From contig WGAE01000070.1 of assembly GCA_015489185.1 (NCBI GenBank), positions 1-6,627 of the forward strand: a stretch of 6,627 nt of DNA, written 5' to 3'. Both the position numbers and the translations under genes were made by a program. The notes under the pieces are model-generated. The model ran no database searches. It saw only the letters and a program-made list of their open reading frames with translations, and was not told where the DNA came from. Below are positions 1 to 6,090 of the stretch, in pieces. Position 1 is the stretch's first letter. Each line of letters starts with the position of its first letter. Source of the stretch: Campylobacterales bacterium (GTDB lineage: Bacteria; Campylobacterota; Campylobacteria; Campylobacterales; QNZT01).

Positions 1-552
1 AGTGAGGAGGAAGCTTTTGTCTCCGCGATCAAAACCATCATAGAAAGCGACGGTGAACTCTCCTATCTCGTCAATAACGCAGGAATCACAAACGATAAAC
101 TCGCAATGCGAATGAAACTGGAAGATTTCGATTCTGTTATCAAAGCAAACCTTGACTCCGCTTTTCTTGGCTGCCGAGAGGCATTGAAAGTGATGAGCAA
201 AAAACGTTTCGGCAGTGTTGTCAATATCTCATCCATTGTCGGAGAGACCGGAAATATCGGACAGGTCAACTACTCCGCCAGTAAAGGAGCCATGAATGCA
301 ATGACTAAAAGCTTCGCACTTGAAGGCGCGGCACGCGGTATACGATTCAACGCAATTACACCGGGATTTATCGCCACAGATATGACTGAAGAGTTAAGCG
401 ATGAAGTGAAAAAATCATATACCGATAAAATTCCGCTGGGCAGATTCGGAGACCCAAGAGACGTGGCAAACGCAGTCGCATTTTTACTCAGTGATTCTGC
501 GGCATATATCACCGGAGAGATCCTGAAAGTCAACGGCGGTATGTATATGTAA
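1..552 (+). CDS. fabG: 3-oxoacyl-[ACP] reductase FabG, 5'-truncated by window edge
   Basis: NADPH-dependent reductase that converts 3-ketoacyl-ACP to 3-hydroxyacyl-ACP in cytosolic type II fatty acid synthesis. The reading frame is open from base 1 and gives 183 residues before TAA; the family is usually about 245 residues, so some 60 N-terminal residues, including the Gly-rich Rossmann motif, lie outside the window. Visible short-chain dehydrogenase features, numbered from the first visible residue, are NNAG (25-28), the catalytic Asn (N50), Ser (S78), and the YSASK motif with Tyr91 and Lys95. The Ser-Tyr spacing of 13 and Tyr-Lys spacing of 4 match FabG of E. coli. The stretch NAITPGFIATDMT and the C-terminal end VNGGMYM are near-identical to classical FabG and separate it from generic SDR enzymes. 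Internal ATGs (for example at 106) are not the start, because conserved sequence continues upstream of them. It is followed by acpP after 95 nt. Confidence 0.96.
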   Translation, partial: SEEEAFVSAIKTIIESDGELSYLVNNAGITNDKLAMRMKLEDFDSVIKANLDSAFLGCREALKVMSKKRFGSVVNISSIVGETGNIGQVNYSASKGAMNAMTKSFALEGAARGIRFNAITPGFIATDMTEELSDEVKKSYTDKIPLGRFGDPRDVANAVAFLLSDSAAYITGEILKVNGGMYM

Positions 553-578
553 CACCTCCCCTTAAAGGGGATTGAAAC
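549..578 (+). other. Hairpin with CRISPR-repeat-like 3' end after fabG
   Basis: CCCC (558-561) and GGGG (567-570) can pair across a TTAAA loop. They are followed directly by ATTGAAAC (571-578), the octamer that ends many CRISPR repeats and forms the 5' handle of their crRNAs. The segment overlaps the last bases of the fabG stop region. Only one copy is seen in the window, so this is not an array. No T-run follows the stem, so it is a poor intrinsic terminator. It may be a solitary repeat remnant, an RNA processing site, or coincidence. Confidence 0.35.
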
Positions 579-604
579 AAATACAACTGCACAAAATTTA
601 ACTA

Positions 605-618
605 TTTTTTGGTAATAT
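605..618 (+). promoter_or_regulatory. Putative acpP promoter, Campylobacterota-type extended -10
   Basis: A run of six T followed by GG (605-612) leads straight into TAATAT (613-618). This matches the sigma-70 promoter form known from Campylobacter and Helicobacter, where a T-rich segment and G just upstream of a TATAAT-like box replace a strong -35. Transcription would start near 625, leaving a short leader before the acpP ribosome binding site. This would let acpP be expressed more strongly than fabG. Assigned by pattern only. Confidence 0.6.
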
Positions 619-647
619 ACGCGAGTACATACTAAAAGGAGATTTAC

Positions 648-881
648 ATGGCATTGATAGATGAAGTAAAAGAAGTAGTGGCTGAACAACTAAACGTAAA
701 CGCCGACGATATCAAAGAGGAATCCAAATTCGTCGAAGATCTGGGTGCTGACTCTCTGGATGTCGTTGAACTCATCATGGAACTCGAAGAGAAATTCGAT
801 ATCGAGATTCCCGATGCAGACGCGGAAAAGATTGCAACAGTCGGTGACGCGGTAAAATATATCGAAGAACATAGTGCATAA
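648..881 (+). CDS. acpP: Acyl carrier protein
   Basis: Small acidic cytosolic protein that carries acyl chains on a 4'-phosphopantetheine arm for fatty acid and lipid synthesis. The 77-residue product is the normal ACP length. The signature GADSLD places the phosphopantetheine-accepting serine at Ser36, followed by the recognition helix DVVELIMELEEKFDIEIP that contacts partner enzymes. The protein is rich in Asp and Glu, as ACPs are. AAGGAG (636-641) lies 6 nt before the ATG, so the start is secure. It sits between fabG and fabF as in many bacteria. Gaps of 95 and 103 nt, a promoter upstream and an inverted repeat downstream suggest that it has its own abundant transcript as well as any cluster-wide read-through. 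Confidence 0.98.
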   Translation: MALIDEVKEVVAEQLNVNADDIKEESKFVEDLGADSLDVVELIMELEEKFDIEIPDADAEKIATVGDAVKYIEEHSA

Positions 882-888
882 ATGCATT

Positions 889-923
889 TTGTGAAGAGGT
901 TTCCGATGCGTTCCTCTTCACAA
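889..923. terminator. 11-bp inverted repeat between acpP and fabF (terminator, attenuator or operator)
   Basis: TTGTGAAGAGG (889-899) and CCTCTTCACAA (913-923) are perfect reverse complements around a 13-nt spacer. On the + strand only a short weak T-stretch (TTTAT) follows, so termination would be partial; that fits an attenuator lowering fabF and accA relative to acpP. The right arm also contains TTCACA (917-922), a possible -35 for fabF, so as DNA the palindrome could instead be a protein-binding site. The inverted repeat is certain; its role is not. Confidence 0.55.
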
Positions 924-944
924 TTTATCGTACATTATGATAAT
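917..944 (+). promoter_or_regulatory. Possible fabF-accA promoter
   Basis: TTCACA (917-922, one mismatch to TTGACA) and GATAAT (939-944, one mismatch to TATAAT) are separated by 16 nt. TATGAT (936-941) is an overlapping alternative -10. The -35 lies in the right arm of the inverted repeat at 889-923. AT-rich DNA yields such matches by chance, so support is moderate at best. Confidence 0.4.
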
Positions 945-984
945 TTAACGGATTTCAGGTTTTAATCATTTAAGGAGCATTATT

Positions 985-2199
985 TTGAGAAGAGTTGTTG
1001 TAACGGGTCTGGGAATGATCAACGCGGTCGGTATGGATAAAGAGAGTTCTTTTAAGGCTATCATTGAGGGGCAATGTGGCATTAAAAGGATTAGCTTGTT
1101 TGACGCATCTAAACATGCCGCACAGATTGCCGGTGAGATTACGGACTTTGACCCGACAACAGTCATGAATCCCAAAGAGGTCAAAAAAGCGGATCGTTTC
1201 ATCCAGTTTGGTATCAAAGCCGCTCAGGAAGCGATGAACGATGCCGCCATTGAAAATTTTGAACCTGAACGTTTTGGGATTGTTTCCGCATCGGGTATCG
1301 GGGGATTAACCAATATCGAGAAAAACGCGCTGATTTCTCATGAAAGAGGACCGAGAAGAATTTCTCCGTTCTTTATTCCCTCCGCACTGGTCAATATGCT
1401 CGGCGGATTCATTTCAATAGAACATAAACTCAGAGGTCCAAATCTCTCTGATGTCACTGCCTGTGCCGCAGGAACTCACGCTATTGCCAACGCAGCCAAA
1501 TCCATTATGCTCGGTATGGCTGACCAAATGCTGGTTGTCGGTGCTGAAGCGGCGATTTGTGACGTCGGTATCGGTGGTTTTGCCTCGATGAAAGCACTCT
1601 CTACTGACAACGATACACCGCAAAAAGCCTCCCGACCGTTCGATGCAACACGAAACGGATTTGTGATGGGTGAAGGTTCCGGTGCACTGGTTCTGGAAGA
1701 GTATGAAAGTGCAAAAGCCAGAGGTGCACGTATTTACGCGGAATTGATAGGATTTGGTGAAAGCGGTGACGCTAACCATATCACAACCCCGGTTGTCGAC
1801 GGTCCTTACCGCGCAATGAAAATGGCATATGAAATGGCGGGTAAACCGAAAATAGACTATATCAATGCTCACGGTACCAGTACGCCTGCCAACGATCGCA
1901 ACGAAACAGCGGCACTGAAAATGCTTTTCGGTTCAAAAGAGGCTTGTCCTCCGGTCAGTTCCACAAAAGGACAAATCGGTCACTGCCTCGGCGCTGCAGG
2001 TTCAATCGAAGCGGTTATTTCCCTGATGGCAATGCGTGACGGTGTATTGCCTCCGACAATCAACTATGAAAACCCTGATCCGGAATGTGATCTCGACTAT
2101 GTACCGAATACCGCCAGAGAAGCGGAACTAAACGTCATCATGAGTAATTCATTCGGATTTGGAGGAACAAACGGTTGTGTCATCTTTAAACGCGTATAA
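985..2199 (+). CDS. fabF: 3-oxoacyl-[ACP] synthase II (KAS II)
   Basis: Condensing enzyme that joins malonyl-ACP to an acyl-ACP with release of CO2, elongating fatty acids in the cytosol. The 404-residue product matches the family length (about 410). The thiolase-fold catalytic residues are visible: Cys160 in VTACAAGTH, His296 in NAHGTSTPAND, Lys328 in SSTKGQIGH and His333 in GHCLGAAG. The C-terminal gating loop is FGFGGTN (390-396). The Cys-His-His triad marks KAS I/II rather than FabH. Translation begins at TTG: AAGGAG (972-977) lies 7 nt upstream, an in-frame TAA at 946-948 blocks extension, and the next residues RRVVVTGLG are the conserved N-terminus. FabF is favoured over FabB by its length and its position after acpP. 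accA follows after 9 nt. Confidence 0.97.
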   Translation: MRRVVVTGLGMINAVGMDKESSFKAIIEGQCGIKRISLFDASKHAAQIAGEITDFDPTTVMNPKEVKKADRFIQFGIKAAQEAMNDAAIENFEPERFGIVSASGIGGLTNIEKNALISHERGPRRISPFFIPSALVNMLGGFISIEHKLRGPNLSDVTACAAGTHAIANAAKSIMLGMADQMLVVGAEAAICDVGIGGFASMKALSTDNDTPQKASRPFDATRNGFVMGEGSGALVLEEYESAKARGARIYAELIGFGESGDANHITTPVVDGPYRAMKMAYEMAGKPKIDYINAHGTSTPANDRNETAALKMLFGSKEACPPVSSTKGQIGHCLGAAGSIEAVISLMAMRDGVLPPTINYENPDPECDLDYVPNTAREAELNVIMSNSFGFGGTNGCVIFKRV

Positions 2200-2208
2200 G
2201 GAACTTTC

Positions 2209-3282
2209 ATGGTGACTTACCTCGACTTCGAAAAGGGTATTCAGCAGATCGACGAGGACATACGCGATGCGAATGCCAAAGGTGATACAGACGCCGTAGA
2301 AATTTTGCAAAAAAATCTCGAAAAAGAGATCGCAAAAACATATAAAAATCTTTCAGACTATCAGAAACTTCAACTTGCCCGTCATCCCAATCGTCCGTAT
2401 GCACTGGACTATATCCGCGGGATGATGGAAAATGCATATGAACTTCATGGGGACAGACAATTTCGTGACGATGAAGCGATCGTCTGTTATATCGGTGAAA
2501 TCGAAGGCAAAAAGTGTATTGTAATCGGTGAGCAGAAAGGTCGTGGAACCAAAAACAAGATTAAACGTAATTTCGGTATGCCCCATCCGGAAGGGTACCG
2601 AAAAGCACTTCGGGTCGCGAGACTTGCTGAAAAATTTCGCCTGCCGATTCTCTTTCTGATCGACACTCCGGGTGCATATCCTGGAATCGGTGCGGAAGAG
2701 AGGGGACAAAGTGAAGCGATCGCACGAAATCTCTATGAACTCAGTGATTTAAACGCTATCATCGTCTCGGTTGTGATTGGTGAAGGTGGGAGCGGCGGTG
2801 CACTGGCAATCGGTGTCGCAGATAAATTTGCCATGATGCGCTATTCGGTATTCAGCGTCATTTCACCTGAAGGTTGTGCTGCGATTTTGTGGAACGATCC
2901 CAAAAAGCAGGAACAGGCAACCAAAGCAATGAAGATTACCGCAGAAGACCTCAAAGAACTGGGGCTGATCGACGATGTCATCGAAGAACCTTTAATGGGT
3001 GCACATCGTGATAAAAAAGCTGCCGTAGAGGCATTGAAACGCTATTTCCTGCAAAGCGTCGAAGAGTTGGAAATTGTAAACGATAAAGAGCGTTTGGAAA
3101 AGCGCTATCAAAAACTAATCTCAGCAGGTGCATTTGCAAGCAAATCCCAGGAAGAAGATGAGAAAAGAGAGAGCGGAAGTTCCAGCGCCTTCAATTCTCT
3201 GATGGAGATGATCACCCCTTCTTCATTCGATAAAGAGAAAGCTCAGGAAAAACGTAGTGAAGAAGATAATGCGAAAAAGTAG
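2209..3282 (+). CDS. accA: Acetyl-CoA carboxylase carboxyltransferase subunit alpha, with C-terminal extension
   Basis: With AccD, forms the carboxyltransferase that moves CO2 from biotinylated AccB to acetyl-CoA, giving malonyl-CoA for fatty acid synthesis. The N-terminal helical region (about 1-60) includes LARHPNRPYALDYI. The crotonase-like core shows NFGMPHPEGYRKA, DTPGAYPGIGAEERGQSEA (152-170), GEGGSGGALAIG (191-202) and SVISPEGCA (216-224), all near-identical to known AccA proteins. The conserved fold ends near residue 310 at RYQKLISAGAFA. A further 47 residues follow, charged and low-complexity with a hydrophobic island (327-340), making 357 residues against the usual 310-320. Start: AAGGAA (2198-2203) overlaps the fabF stop and lies 5 nt before the ATG, implying translational coupling. 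accD is not in the window. Confidence 0.97.
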   Translation: MVTYLDFEKGIQQIDEDIRDANAKGDTDAVEILQKNLEKEIAKTYKNLSDYQKLQLARHPNRPYALDYIRGMMENAYELHGDRQFRDDEAIVCYIGEIEGKKCIVIGEQKGRGTKNKIKRNFGMPHPEGYRKALRVARLAEKFRLPILFLIDTPGAYPGIGAEERGQSEAIARNLYELSDLNAIIVSVVIGEGGSGGALAIGVADKFAMMRYSVFSVISPEGCAAILWNDPKKQEQATKAMKITAEDLKELGLIDDVIEEPLMGAHRDKKAAVEALKRYFLQSVEELEIVNDKERLEKRYQKLISAGAFASKSQEEDEKRESGSSSAFNSLMEMITPSSFDKEKAQEKRSEEDNAKK

Positions 3283-3305
3283 AAGCTTCACTGCGTAAAA
3301 AGCTT
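3283..3305. other. Weak inverted repeat after accA
   Basis: AAGCTT occurs at 3283-3288 and 3300-3305. As it is self-complementary, the two copies can pair across 11 nt to form a 6-bp, AT-containing stem just after the accA stop. No T-run follows. It could be a weak terminator or transcript end, or chance. Confidence 0.2.
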
Positions 3306-3335
3306 ACAACTCACAAATTTTACACAACGATATTC

Positions 3336-3341
3336 TATAAT
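3336..3341 (+). promoter_or_regulatory. Putative -10 box of the small secreted-protein gene
   Basis: A perfect TATAAT lies about 30 nt upstream of the ATG at 3373, with no well-spaced -35. The -10-dominated form fits Campylobacterota. Transcription would start near 3348, giving the downstream gene its own leader separate from accA. Confidence 0.5.
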
Positions 3342-3372
3342 TCACATATCCAAATCTCGAGGAATTGACATT

Positions 3373-3855
3373 ATGAAGATTAAAACGGCTTTTGCAGCAC
3401 TTCTTTCCAGCTCTATCCTTCTATATGCCGGAGACACCTATACAATCAAGTACAACGGTATTACCCTCGGTGAAATTGAAAATATCAATACAATCCAGAA
3501 ACTATACCTGAATGCAAAAGCAACCAATCCGTTTGTGCGCATTATCCTCGGAAAAAGTCGTTATGTCTTTTATGACGGTCAGAAGCCAAAAATCACGGAT
3601 GCTAAATTTCGAAGAGACAAGAACAAGTTGCTCTTTGCATTAAGAGAGGCAATCAATCATCACCCCAAACACCGTGTCTTTACAATCAAGGGAGACCGAA
3701 AACTGGTTGTCTCTTGTAAAGAGAGGCTATGCCGTTATCAATATTATAAACACAATCAATTCAAAGATAGCGGTATTATAGAATTCGATCAAAACAATAC
3801 ATTCTACAAGTTAACTGAAAAAAACGCAAACGTCGTCATCCAAAGAAAAAAGTAA
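3373..3855 (+). CDS. Small basic protein of unknown function with signal peptide (probably periplasmic)
   Basis: I do not recognise a family with confidence. The 160-residue product starts with a Sec-type signal peptide: Lys2 and Lys4, a hydrophobic core at about 5-18, and likely cleavage after Ala19 or Gly20. The mature part is strongly basic, looks mainly beta-stranded, and opens with YTIKYNGITLGEI. That opening resembles the first strands of DUF3108-like envelope proteins, a weak impression only. Cys115 and Cys120 (a C-x4-C pair) could form a periplasmic disulfide; the CxxCH haem motif is absent. The start is supported by GAGGAA (3359-3364), 8 nt before the ATG, and by the signal peptide beginning exactly there. 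A gap of 90 nt and a TATAAT box suggest transcription independent of accA. The coding frame is believable because of the signal peptide, codon use like its neighbours, and clean convergent placement against petC. Confidence 0.8.
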   Translation: MKIKTAFAALLSSSILLYAGDTYTIKYNGITLGEIENINTIQKLYLNAKATNPFVRIILGKSRYVFYDGQKPKITDAKFRRDKNKLLFALREAINHHPKHRVFTIKGDRKLVVSCKERLCRYQYYKHNQFKDSGIIEFDQNNTFYKLTEKNANVVIQRKK

Positions 3856-3893
3856 TATTACGAAACAATTTTGCAGCGTTCTTGAAGCAACAC

Positions 3894-3910
3894 CGGGGTA
3901 TTCAGCCCCG
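3894..3910. terminator. GC-rich hairpin between convergent genes, possible bidirectional terminator
   Basis: CGGGG (3894-3898) pairs with CCCCG (3906-3910) across a 7-nt loop in the 64-nt gap between the two converging transcription units. It lies 10 nt past the petC stop. No good T-run follows on either strand, so it is a weak intrinsic terminator at best; position is the main support. Confidence 0.4.
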
Positions 3911-3919
3911 ATGTCATTG

Positions 3920-4855
3920 TTAGTGGAGTTTGCTCCAGATTTTCTGTTTCCAGAGATATGCGAGGATCGAGAAGATCACGAAGTAGAGAATCACTTTCCA
4001 TCCAAGTGAATCACGTGCAGGTTTGCTCGGATCACCCACCTCTTCCAAATGTTGCACCACTTTCTCATAACCTTCATTGGTCAGACCGACACGTGGCATC
4101 GCCGTACCAGGCAGTTGAGATTGCGGATCTTCGACAAATGTTTTGAGGAACTCTTCACTTCTCGCTCTGATGATGATAGAGAGATCAGGCGGCAATTTAC
4201 CCAGATAAGCTTTGACCTTGTCCTGAGCATCAAGTACTTTCGCCTTGTAAGCGACCTCATCTTTTTCATATTTGAACTTCGGCGTCTCACCGATCTGTGT
4301 CCACTTGTCGTAACGCATCGCGTGACATCTACCACACGCCATCTCGTAAGCGGCTTTCGGTGTTACCTCCTCTTTGGAAGCGACCTGCTTCAGATAAGCG
4401 ACGATATCTGCAACTTCCTGATCAAGATCTCCGCCGGCACCCATGAAAGATGTCATCGGATAAGGACGTTTGTCACTGAATTTGTGTTCGACCTTTAATG
4501 CGTGCGCAGGATTTTTGATCAATGCGGCAAGGAATTTTTCATCCAGCAATGCACCGACATGACTCAAGTCAGGCGGATTGACACCGTAGCTGGCGATCGC
4601 CGTAGCGGCATCCATAGGTGCAGCCATACCTTCGGCTTTGATTCCGTGACAACCGGTACATGCGGCTGCCCCGGTCACAAGCTCTTTACCTTTCGCCGGA
4701 TCACCTTTGGCTTTGAGTGCCGGCAGATCTTCATAGGCAAAGTTTTTGAACTCTACATGTTTATGCATCTGAGAGTGTGCGAACGGTTCGACACCCCAAT
4801 ATGTCACCAGTGTAAAGAAAACGACAACTGCTAATATTTTCAACTCTTTATTCAT
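3920..4855 (-). CDS. petC: Di-heme cytochrome c1 subunit of the bc1 complex
   Basis: Periplasm-facing, membrane-anchored cytochrome that takes electrons from the Rieske cluster and passes them to soluble cytochrome c. The 311-residue product has an N-terminal hydrophobic segment (about 5-20; signal or anchor) and two covalent haem motifs, CTGCH (66-70) and CGRCH (174-178). A C-terminal membrane helix (about 286-301) ends in a Lys-rich tail. Likely axial Met ligands are Met134 or Met138 for haem 1 and Met253 (TAMPRVG) for haem 2. PPDLS occurs in both halves (94-98 and 222-226), pointing to an internal duplication. Mitochondrial-type c1 has one haem; a di-heme PetC is known in Campylobacterota. 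The ATG at 4855 is preferred over an upstream in-frame start at 4882 because AGGAGG (4862-4867) lies 6 nt before it and the upstream start would add an Arg-rich stretch overlapping petB. It is last in petABC, 10 nt after petB. Confidence 0.95.
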   Translation of the reverse strand: MNKELKILAVVVFFTLVTYWGVEPFAHSQMHKHVEFKNFAYEDLPALKAKGDPAKGKELVTGAAACTGCHGIKAEGMAAPMDAATAIASYGVNPPDLSHVGALLDEKFLAALIKNPAHALKVEHKFSDKRPYPMTSFMGAGGDLDQEVADIVAYLKQVASKEEVTPKAAYEMACGRCHAMRYDKWTQIGETPKFKYEKDEVAYKAKVLDAQDKVKAYLGKLPPDLSIIIRARSEEFLKTFVEDPQSQLPGTAMPRVGLTNEGYEKVVQHLEEVGDPSKPARDSLGWKVILYFVIFSILAYLWKQKIWSKLH

Positions 4856-4865
4856 CCTGCGCCTC

Positions 4866-6080
4866 CTACTTTTTCTTCTCAAGCATCGTTATGATCGGCA
4901 GAAGCACCCACAAACCGATAAATACAGCTGCCGCATAAAGACCGATCGTACTGAATATACCCTGAGGAGGCAGTTTACCCATCACTGTCAGAACGATCAT
5001 ATCGACCAGCAGCACCCAGAACCAGATTGCAAAAAGCCCTCTTCTGTTCGCCGGCGCAACATTTGGACTTCTGTCCAGGAACGGCAACAGGAAGAAAATC
5101 ACCTGCGCAAAACCGAATGCCACCAGACCGGGATCTTTCGGGAACGGTCTAAGAATCTCGTAACTCCAGAGGAAATACCATTCAGGATAAATATGTGGTG
5201 GTGTCTTCAGTGGATCGGCAGGATCAAAGTTAACCGGATCCATCGCAAACTCGTAGTGATAGAACACCAGATAGAAATAAAAGATCAGGAAAATACCGAG
5301 TACGAATATATCCTTGGAGAGGAAGTCCCACTGGAAGCGGATAACTTTCGCGTTTTTGGTATCGCCAGCCAAATATTTTTTCGCCTCAGCTTCAAAATCG
5401 ATCTCTTCACCATCCTGATTGTTAACGTGAGGTATTCTAAGTGTCGCAAAGTGGAATACGATCAGTGCGATAATCACCAGCGGCAGCAACAATACATGCA
5501 GCATGAAGAATCTACCCAGGAACGCATCGCCCGGAACATAGTCACCGCGAATCCACTCGACTAGTCCGTTCAACTCCAGAGAACCGAGACTGAAGAGATT
5601 GGTAATAACCATACCGGCCCAGTAACTCATTTGTCCCCATGGAAGCATATAACCGGAGAAGGCTTCCGCAGAAAATGTTACAAAGAGCAACATACCGGAA
5701 ATCCAGATCAGCTCACGTCCCTTTTTATAGGAACCGTAGTAGATTCCGGTAAACATATGGATATAGATAATCAGAAAGACAACCGACGCAGCCACACCGT
5801 GCATATGTCTCCAGAGCCATCCATAACCCACCTCGTCCATGATCGTGTAGTTGACGGAGTCAAACGCCATATGAATGTCGGGTTTATAGTACATCAACAG
5901 GAAGATTCCGGAGATAAGCAGCAAACCGAAAGTCGTAGCCAGAATCATACCCATCGCCCAAAGGAAGTTAATGTTTTTCGGAATCCAATATTCCGTCGCC
6001 AGAACACGTCGTACCGTATCGATTGCAAGACGTTGGTTCAACCAGTCATGCAAATTTTTCGCTTTTTCAAAATGTGCCAT
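4866..6080 (-). CDS. petB: Cytochrome b of the bc1 complex
   Basis: Integral membrane core of quinol:cytochrome c reductase; it binds haems bL and bH and holds the quinol-oxidation and quinone-reduction sites. The 404 residues form the full-length fused type (N- and C-terminal parts in one chain), with about eight predicted membrane helices. Haem ligands are His94 and His108 in helix B (13 residues between) and His195 and His210 in helix D (14 between). The PEWY motif of the quinol-oxidation site is at 299-302. The ATG at 6080 has AGGAGG (6085-6090) 4 nt upstream, directly abutting the petA stop codon, so translation is probably coupled. The 14-residue helix-D spacing is the form found in cytochrome b6; the single-chain arrangement is of the bc1 type. 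Confidence 0.97.
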   Translation of the reverse strand: MAHFEKAKNLHDWLNQRLAIDTVRRVLATEYWIPKNINFLWAMGMILATTFGLLLISGIFLLMYYKPDIHMAFDSVNYTIMDEVGYGWLWRHMHGVAASVVFLIIYIHMFTGIYYGSYKKGRELIWISGMLLFVTFSAEAFSGYMLPWGQMSYWAGMVITNLFSLGSLELNGLVEWIRGDYVPGDAFLGRFFMLHVLLLPLVIIALIVFHFATLRIPHVNNQDGEEIDFEAEAKKYLAGDTKNAKVIRFQWDFLSKDIFVLGIFLIFYFYLVFYHYEFAMDPVNFDPADPLKTPPHIYPEWYFLWSYEILRPFPKDPGLVAFGFAQVIFFLLPFLDRSPNVAPANRRGLFAIWFWVLLVDMIVLTVMGKLPPQGIFSTIGLYAAAVFIGLWVLLPIITMLEKKK

Positions 6081-6090
6081 TGATCCTCCT

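Noticed and set aside
549..640. A true CRISPR array after fabG
   Set aside because: Only one repeat-like unit is present; no second copy or regular spacing is seen anywhere in the window.
1414..1872. 152-codon open frame on the minus strand inside fabF
   Set aside because: It lies wholly antisense to conserved fabF codons covering the catalytic region, is Cys/His/Thr-rich as expected of a reverse-frame shadow, and has no recognisable domain.
3864..3921. Long-range pairing of AACAAT (3864-3869) with ATTGTT (3916-3921) around the GC hairpin
   Set aside because: Six AT-rich pairs over a 46-nt interval that run into the petC stop codon are likely to occur by chance.
4049..4498. 149-codon open frame on the plus strand opposite petC
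   Set aside because: It covers the reverse complement of the second haem domain; there is no ribosome site or domain to support it.
4856..4882. Upstream in-frame start for petC adding nine Arg-rich residues
   Set aside because: It would overlap the end of petB, while the ATG at 4855 has an ideal AGGAGG 6 nt away and begins a normal signal or anchor segment.
5631..6083. 150-codon open frame on the plus strand opposite petB
   Set aside because: It is fully antisense to the conserved N-terminal helices of cytochrome b; the composition is typical of an antisense shadow and no family is recognisable.
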